From Nocardia brasiliensis NBRC 14402 (GTDB taxonomy: Bacteria; Actinomycetota; Actinomycetes; Mycobacteriales; Mycobacteriaceae): a DNA stretch of 64,000 nucleotides. Positions 60,752-64,000 of this stretch are shown piece by piece. The DNA is taken from positions 62,001 to 126,000 of the forward strand of contig NZ_BAFT02000068.1 of the NCBI RefSeq assembly GCF_000308475.2, written 5' to 3'. The notes under the pieces were generated by a model. The model had not been told where the DNA came from, ran no database searches, and was given only the letters and a program-made list of their open reading frames with translations. A program made the translations under genes and the position numbers. Within the stretch, counting starts at the first letter, position 1. Every line of letters starts with the position of its first letter.

Positions 60752-62137
60752 TCAGTCGATGCGGTAGCCGGAATCTGTGGCGATGACGTCGGTGACTTCG
60801 CCGCGGGGGCGGCCGCAGCGGCGTTCGCAGCCGGACCAGTGTTGGCGGCCTGCGACGGTCACATCGGTGGCGTTCAGTGAAAGGGGTTGGTGCGCGGGGG
60901 AATCGGCGGCGGTGCCGGGCTCGGGAGCATCGGTGTGGGCAGGCGGATCGGCGTGCGCGGGCACCTCGGCGGCGGGCGCATCGGCGTGAGCGGACGGATC
61001 GGCATCGGCGGGCGAATCGGCGTTGGCGGGCACCTCGGCGGCAGACGCCTCGGCGGTGGGCGGATTGGCGGCGGGCGAATCGGCTTGGACCGCTGGGTCG
61101 TTCGCAGGCGCGAGTACTCGGCCGGATTCGATCGCGTCGGTGACGTCGGCGCGGACGTCGGTCAGTGCTTTGGCGCAACCGGGGCGGCCGGCGCAGGCGC
61201 TGACCTGTAGCCAGGGGGAGTTGGCGTCGAAGATGAGGCCCATGGGGGCTAGCACTCGGACGACCTGTTCGGCGGCCCACTCGTCGAGGTCGGCGATGAT
61301 GAGGCTGCGCCACGGGGTGAGGAAGACGGGACGTTCTATCGCGGCGATGAATTCGGCGGTGCGGGCGGGCAGCGAACCCAGCCGCACGCCGGCGCCGAGG
61401 CTGACCGATCCGTTGTCTTGATCCAGCCAGCCGATCGGAATATTTTGGGCGGCACCGAATTCCAGTCGCTCGGCGCTGCGGTCGAGGCCGAGGTGCTCGG
61501 CCACTCGCTCGGCGCCGTCGGCGATGTCGTGCAGCCGCCACTGCCCGGTCTCGTCGTCGCGCAGGTCCAGGAAGCCGTGTGCCGCGGCGAGCACGACGTC
61601 CACCGCGTCGACCGCGGAGATCCGGATGCCGGCGTCCGCTCCGGCCAGCACCAGCGCGAATTCGTCTGGGCCCGTGGCATGTACGCCGATATCGCCGCTC
61701 AACCCGCTGACGTCGCCGCGCCCGTCGTCGAGCGTGAACAGCACCCGTCCGGGCAGGTCGGCGAGCCGGGGTGCGGCGAGCAGTCCCGCGTCGAGCACCG
61801 GCACGAACCGGTGCACATCGGAGGTTCCGCCGATGCGACCCGACAGCGGGGAGGCGACGATATTGCGCACCCGCTCGTGCGTCCGGCTCGGCAACAGTCC
61901 GGCCGCGTCGAGCCGCTCGGTCAGCGCCGCCGCGTCCCGCACCTGCCGCACCTGCAGATTCCCGCGTGAGGTGAGTTCGAGATGCCCGTCTCCGAGGTCG
62001 CGCGCCGCTTCCGCCAGCACTTGCAATTGCGCCGGTTCGATCCGCCCGCCGGGCACCCGGATCCGAGCCAGCGGCCCGTCCGCCGCCTCGTGCAGCCGCA
62101 GCACCCCAGGGCAAGAATCCGGAACCCGTCGCGTCAT
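60752..62137 (-). CDS. cobG: Precorrin-3B synthase (CobG) with internal low-complexity insertion
   Basis: A 461-residue iron-sulfur hemoprotein monooxygenase of the sulfite-reductase fold that contracts the corrin ring under aerobic conditions. The ferredoxin-like half has ELTSRGNLQVRQVRD and RNIVASPLSG. The [4Fe-4S] cysteines are C315/C321 (ACAGRPGCAKAL) and C437/C441 (HWSGCERRCGRP). Residues about 340-426, between the pairs, are an Ala/Pro/Asp-rich repeat (AAEVPAxAD units 23 residues apart) not expected in CobG. ATG at 62137. Confidence 0.9.
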   Translation of the reverse strand: MTRRVPDSCPGVLRLHEAADGPLARIRVPGGRIEPAQLQVLAEAARDLGDGHLELTSRGNLQVRQVRDAAALTERLDAAGLLPSRTHERVRNIVASPLSGRIGGTSDVHRFVPVLDAGLLAAPRLADLPGRVLFTLDDGRGDVSGLSGDIGVHATGPDEFALVLAGADAGIRISAVDAVDVVLAAAHGFLDLRDDETGQWRLHDIADGAERVAEHLGLDRSAERLEFGAAQNIPIGWLDQDNGSVSLGAGVRLGSLPARTAEFIAAIERPVFLTPWRSLIIADLDEWAAEQVVRVLAPMGLIFDANSPWLQVSACAGRPGCAKALTDVRADVTDAIESGRVLAPANDPAVQADSPAANPPTAEASAAEVPANADSPADADPSAHADAPAAEVPAHADPPAHTDAPEPGTAADSPAHQPLSLNATDVTVAGRQHWSGCERRCGRPRGEVTDVIATDSGYRID

Positions 62138-62174
62138 AGTCTCCCCAGCCTACGAAACCGCCCCGGCGCAGCGC

Positions 62175-62212
62175 GGCGGCACCGGCCGGCGCGCACGCCG
62201 CCCGGTGCCGCC
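62175..62212 (-). terminator. Hairpin terminator after the DUF4352 gene
   Basis: GGCGGCACCGG (62175-62185) and CCGGTGCCGCC (62202-62212) form a perfect 11-bp stem eight bases past the stop on the minus strand. Confidence 0.65.
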
Positions 62213-62219
62213 GGGGGAA

Positions 62220-62897
62220 CTATTTCAACGCCACCCGGACTCCGCCGGAGAACATCGAATCGTGGAACTCGATCGCGGCCGGGTCGGTGCCTTTCGGCAC
62301 GTCGAACACGATCGTGACCGCCACTTTGTTGCCGGGATTGATCTCACCGACGAACTGTGGGTTCACCGCCATTTCCGCGGCGGTGTCGTTGGTGAACGAG
62401 CGTCCCTGGGCGTCGATCAGTTTCTGGTTGTCGGCGAAGTAGCTCTGCGGTTCGCTGCCGATATTGCTGACGTCGACACGTACCAGGATGAATTCACCCT
62501 GCGCGTCCTCTTTCAGGAATTCGTTGTCACCGACCGTTGTCACCGGCGGATCGACCCCCGTGACCGAGAACGCGAACTTGCCGTCCCGAACTTCGGTGCC
62601 GGCCGGTTCGGTGGTGCTGCGTTTGTCGTCGACCTTCGATACTTCGTTGGTAACCAGTGCGATACAGCCTACGAAAAGCGCTGCGATCAGCACGAATACA
62701 CCGAGTAATGCCCACGGCCAGATGCGTCGCCGCCGGGGCGGCGCATAGCCCGGCTGTCCGTACGGCGGCGGAGTAGCCGGCCCTTGCCACGGCTGGGGTG
62801 CTTGTGGAGCAGTCAAAGCGGGTCCTTCCGAAATTGCCGCAGAGAGGTCCCCCTGCGACAGCTGAATCTGGCTACGGTCGACTCGTAGCTGATTCAT
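62220..62897 (-). CDS. DUF4352-type membrane-anchored protein
   Basis: A 225-residue protein. A proline-rich cytosolic start (about 1-55) is followed by basic residues and one membrane helix (IWPWALLGVFVLIAALFVGC, about 58-80), then an extracytoplasmic immunoglobulin-like DUF4352 domain (FSVTGVDPPVTTVG, EFILVRVDVSNIGSEPQSYF). Function unknown; related domains occur in telomeric-repeat-factor-like and antigen proteins. It is divergent from the cobN riboswitch region. Confidence 0.8.
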   Translation of the reverse strand: MNQLRVDRSQIQLSQGDLSAAISEGPALTAPQAPQPWQGPATPPPYGQPGYAPPRRRRIWPWALLGVFVLIAALFVGCIALVTNEVSKVDDKRSTTEPAGTEVRDGKFAFSVTGVDPPVTTVGDNEFLKEDAQGEFILVRVDVSNIGSEPQSYFADNQKLIDAQGRSFTNDTAAEMAVNPQFVGEINPGNKVAVTIVFDVPKGTDPAAIEFHDSMFSGGVRVALK

Positions 62898-63049
62898 AGC
62901 GGTTACACATTGCTGTGTTACAGCTCACAAATCATCGGGACCGCAATCGGGCGCTGACGGGCGCGGCTTCGAACCATTTCGCGCTGCCGATCCCGGTGAA
63001 CATGGCCAACCTCGGTGCGTCGCGCCGCGACGCGCGGGGTAGCATCCCA

Positions 63050-63210
63050 GGGCTCGGCGGGTGACGAGGAAACCGGTGTAAATCCGGTGCGGTCGCGCCA
63101 CTGTGAAAGCCAGACCCTCTGGGCTTGCCCACTCCGCCGGCTCCGCTGGCTGCCGAACCCCGGCAGCGAGCAGCGAACACCCGATGGGCGCGTCACCCGA
63201 GGAAGGCTGC
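63050..63210 (+). ncRNA. Cobalamin riboswitch (cobN leader)
   Basis: The conserved core GGAAACCGGTGTAAATCCGG (63068-63087) is followed by CGCCACTGTGAAAGCC (63096-63111), the B12-box arrangement, then CCGAACCCCGGCAG and flanking stems. The element ends just before GAGGAAGG and the cobN GTG at 63216, so it probably blocks translation when adenosylcobalamin is bound. Boundaries are approximate. Bases 62898-63049 hold no gene. Confidence 0.9.
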
Positions 63211-63215
63211 CACCT

Positions 63216-64000
63216 GTGATCCTGCTGCTGTCCACGTCCGATACCGATTTGCTCAGTGCCCGTGCCAGCGGCGCCGACTATCGGTGGGGTAACCCCGCCC
63301 GGCTGCTGGTGGACGATCTGCCCGCGCTGCTCGACGGCGCCGATCTGGTGGTCGTGCGCATCCTCGGCGGCAAGCGCGCGTGGGAGGACGGGCTCGCGGT
63401 GCTGCGCGACAGCGGGGTGCCGATGGTGGCGCTCGGTGGCGAGATCGCGCCGGACGCGGAGCTGATGGAATGTTCCACGGTGCCAGGCGGTGTCGCCGCG
63501 GACGCGCACAACTATCTCGCGGCCGGCGGCGCGGCGAATCTGCGCCAGCTGCACAACTTCCTGTCCGATACGGTGCTGCTGACCGGCCACGGCTTCGAGC
63601 CGCCGGTGCAGTTGCCGAGTTGGGGTGTGCTGGAACGGACTCCGGGGGTGGCGATACCGGCGGACGCGCCGACGGTCGCGGTGATCTATTACCGCGCACA
63701 GCATCTGGCCGGTAACACCGGCTACATCGACGCGCTCTGCCAGGCGATCGAGAACACCGGCGCCCGCCCGCTCCCGCTGTACTGCGCGTCGCTGCGCACC
63801 GCCGAACCGGAGTTGCTCGCGACCCTGCGACAGGCCGACGCGCTGGTGGTGACGGTGCTGGCGGCGGGCGGCACCAAGCCGGCCACCGCCTCGGCCGGCG
63901 GCGAGGACGAGGCGTGGGATGTGGGCGCGCTCGCCGACCTGGATGTGCCCATCCTGCAAGGTTTGTGCCTCACCAGCGGACGCGAGCAGTGGGCGGCCAA
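63216..64000 (+). CDS. cobN: Cobaltochelatase subunit CobN (3' end beyond window)
   Basis: The first 261 residues of the large ATP-dependent cobaltochelatase subunit, which inserts cobalt into hydrogenobyrinate diamide with CobS/CobT or ChlI/D-type partners. ILLLSTSDTDLLSARASGA opens it, and RLLVDDLPALLDGADLVVVR and VAVIYYRAQHLAGNTGYIDA follow as in CobN. GTG start at 63216 follows GAGGAAGG, directly downstream of a cobalamin riboswitch. The full protein should be about 1200 residues. Confidence 0.92.
   Translation, partial: MILLLSTSDTDLLSARASGADYRWGNPARLLVDDLPALLDGADLVVVRILGGKRAWEDGLAVLRDSGVPMVALGGEIAPDAELMECSTVPGGVAADAHNYLAAGGAANLRQLHNFLSDTVLLTGHGFEPPVQLPSWGVLERTPGVAIPADAPTVAVIYYRAQHLAGNTGYIDALCQAIENTGARPLPLYCASLRTAEPELLATLRQADALVVTVLAAGGTKPATASAGGEDEAWDVGALADLDVPILQGLCLTSGREQWAA

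Noticed and set aside
60660..60767. 35-codon ORF (MYRGAEVDIGRGNDVVSTAT start) in the gap before cobG
   Set aside because: No ribosome site, overlaps the cobG 3' end, no recognisable family; probably chance.

Overview
The window is about 70% GC with densely packed, often overlapping genes and many GTG/TTG starts. It is clearly from a mycolic-acid actinobacterium (Mycobacteriales). Evidence is a Pup-proteasome locus, PapA-type acyltransferases, a DprE2-like reductase, F420-type oxidoreductases, and gene order matching the Mycobacterium tuberculosis Rv2090c-Rv2097c and Rv2323c-Rv2324 neighbourhoods. The combination suggests Nocardia or a close relative; this is inference from gene content, not from a marker gene.

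Layout. (a) 1-3674: the end of an ABC importer operon (ATPase, permease, NMT1/THI5-like lipoprotein) coupled to a class III aminotransferase. (b) 3758-10858: housekeeping and small genes: a GT39-type membrane glycosyltransferase, a PAP2-diacylglycerol kinase fusion, an ArsC-like protein, an AIM24 protein, a 23-residue amphipathic peptide, a NUDIX enzyme, a Ddn-like protein, a small secreted protein, and a second YidC with a small membrane protein. (c) 10927-16184: an AraC regulator downstream of three tightly coupled condensation/PapA-type acyltransferase genes, likely for a trehalose or other lipid ester. (d) 16622-22019: a secreted CocE/S15-type hydrolase, a PucR regulator and an acyl-CoA ligase whose N-terminus appears frameshifted. 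The hydrolase and ligase promoters share a 32-bp split motif. (e) 22094-29881: an exported beta-helix-like protein, a flavin monooxygenase overlapping an AurF-type di-iron oxygenase under a divergent TetR, a NUDIX enzyme, a DUF6882-like protein and a DUF418 membrane protein.

(f) 30086-45175: the protein-degradation island: dop, pup, prcB, prcA, pafA, then an NTF2-like protein, a thiamine-binding-like protein, pafB, pafC, a PanE-like reductase, tatA, tatC, helY, a DUF4333 membrane protein and a 5'-3' exonuclease. Pup is ligated by PafA, removed or deamidated by Dop, and delivers proteins to PrcBA; PafBC is the DNA-damage transcriptional activator. (g) 45435-51047: an SDR, an AMP-dependent ligase, a lipase-like hydrolase, a TetR regulator and an Xaa-Pro peptidase, with matching GAAC-N3-GTTC palindromes at the SDR and TetR promoters and a 56-bp triplication at the SDR-ligase junction. 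(h) 51290-64000: an F420/PPOX oxidoreductase, a DprE2-like SDR and a dispersed aerobic cobalamin (corrin) gene set: cobL, cobK, a cobI-cobJ fusion, cobH, cobG and cobN. The cobN gene is preceded by a cobalamin riboswitch. A PadR regulator with a perfect operator, an Lrp regulator and a dimethylarginine hydrolase-like gene are interspersed.

No rRNA, tRNA, CRISPR array, insertion sequence or prophage was seen. Most transcription units end in strong GC-rich hairpins without U-tracts, as is usual in actinobacteria.
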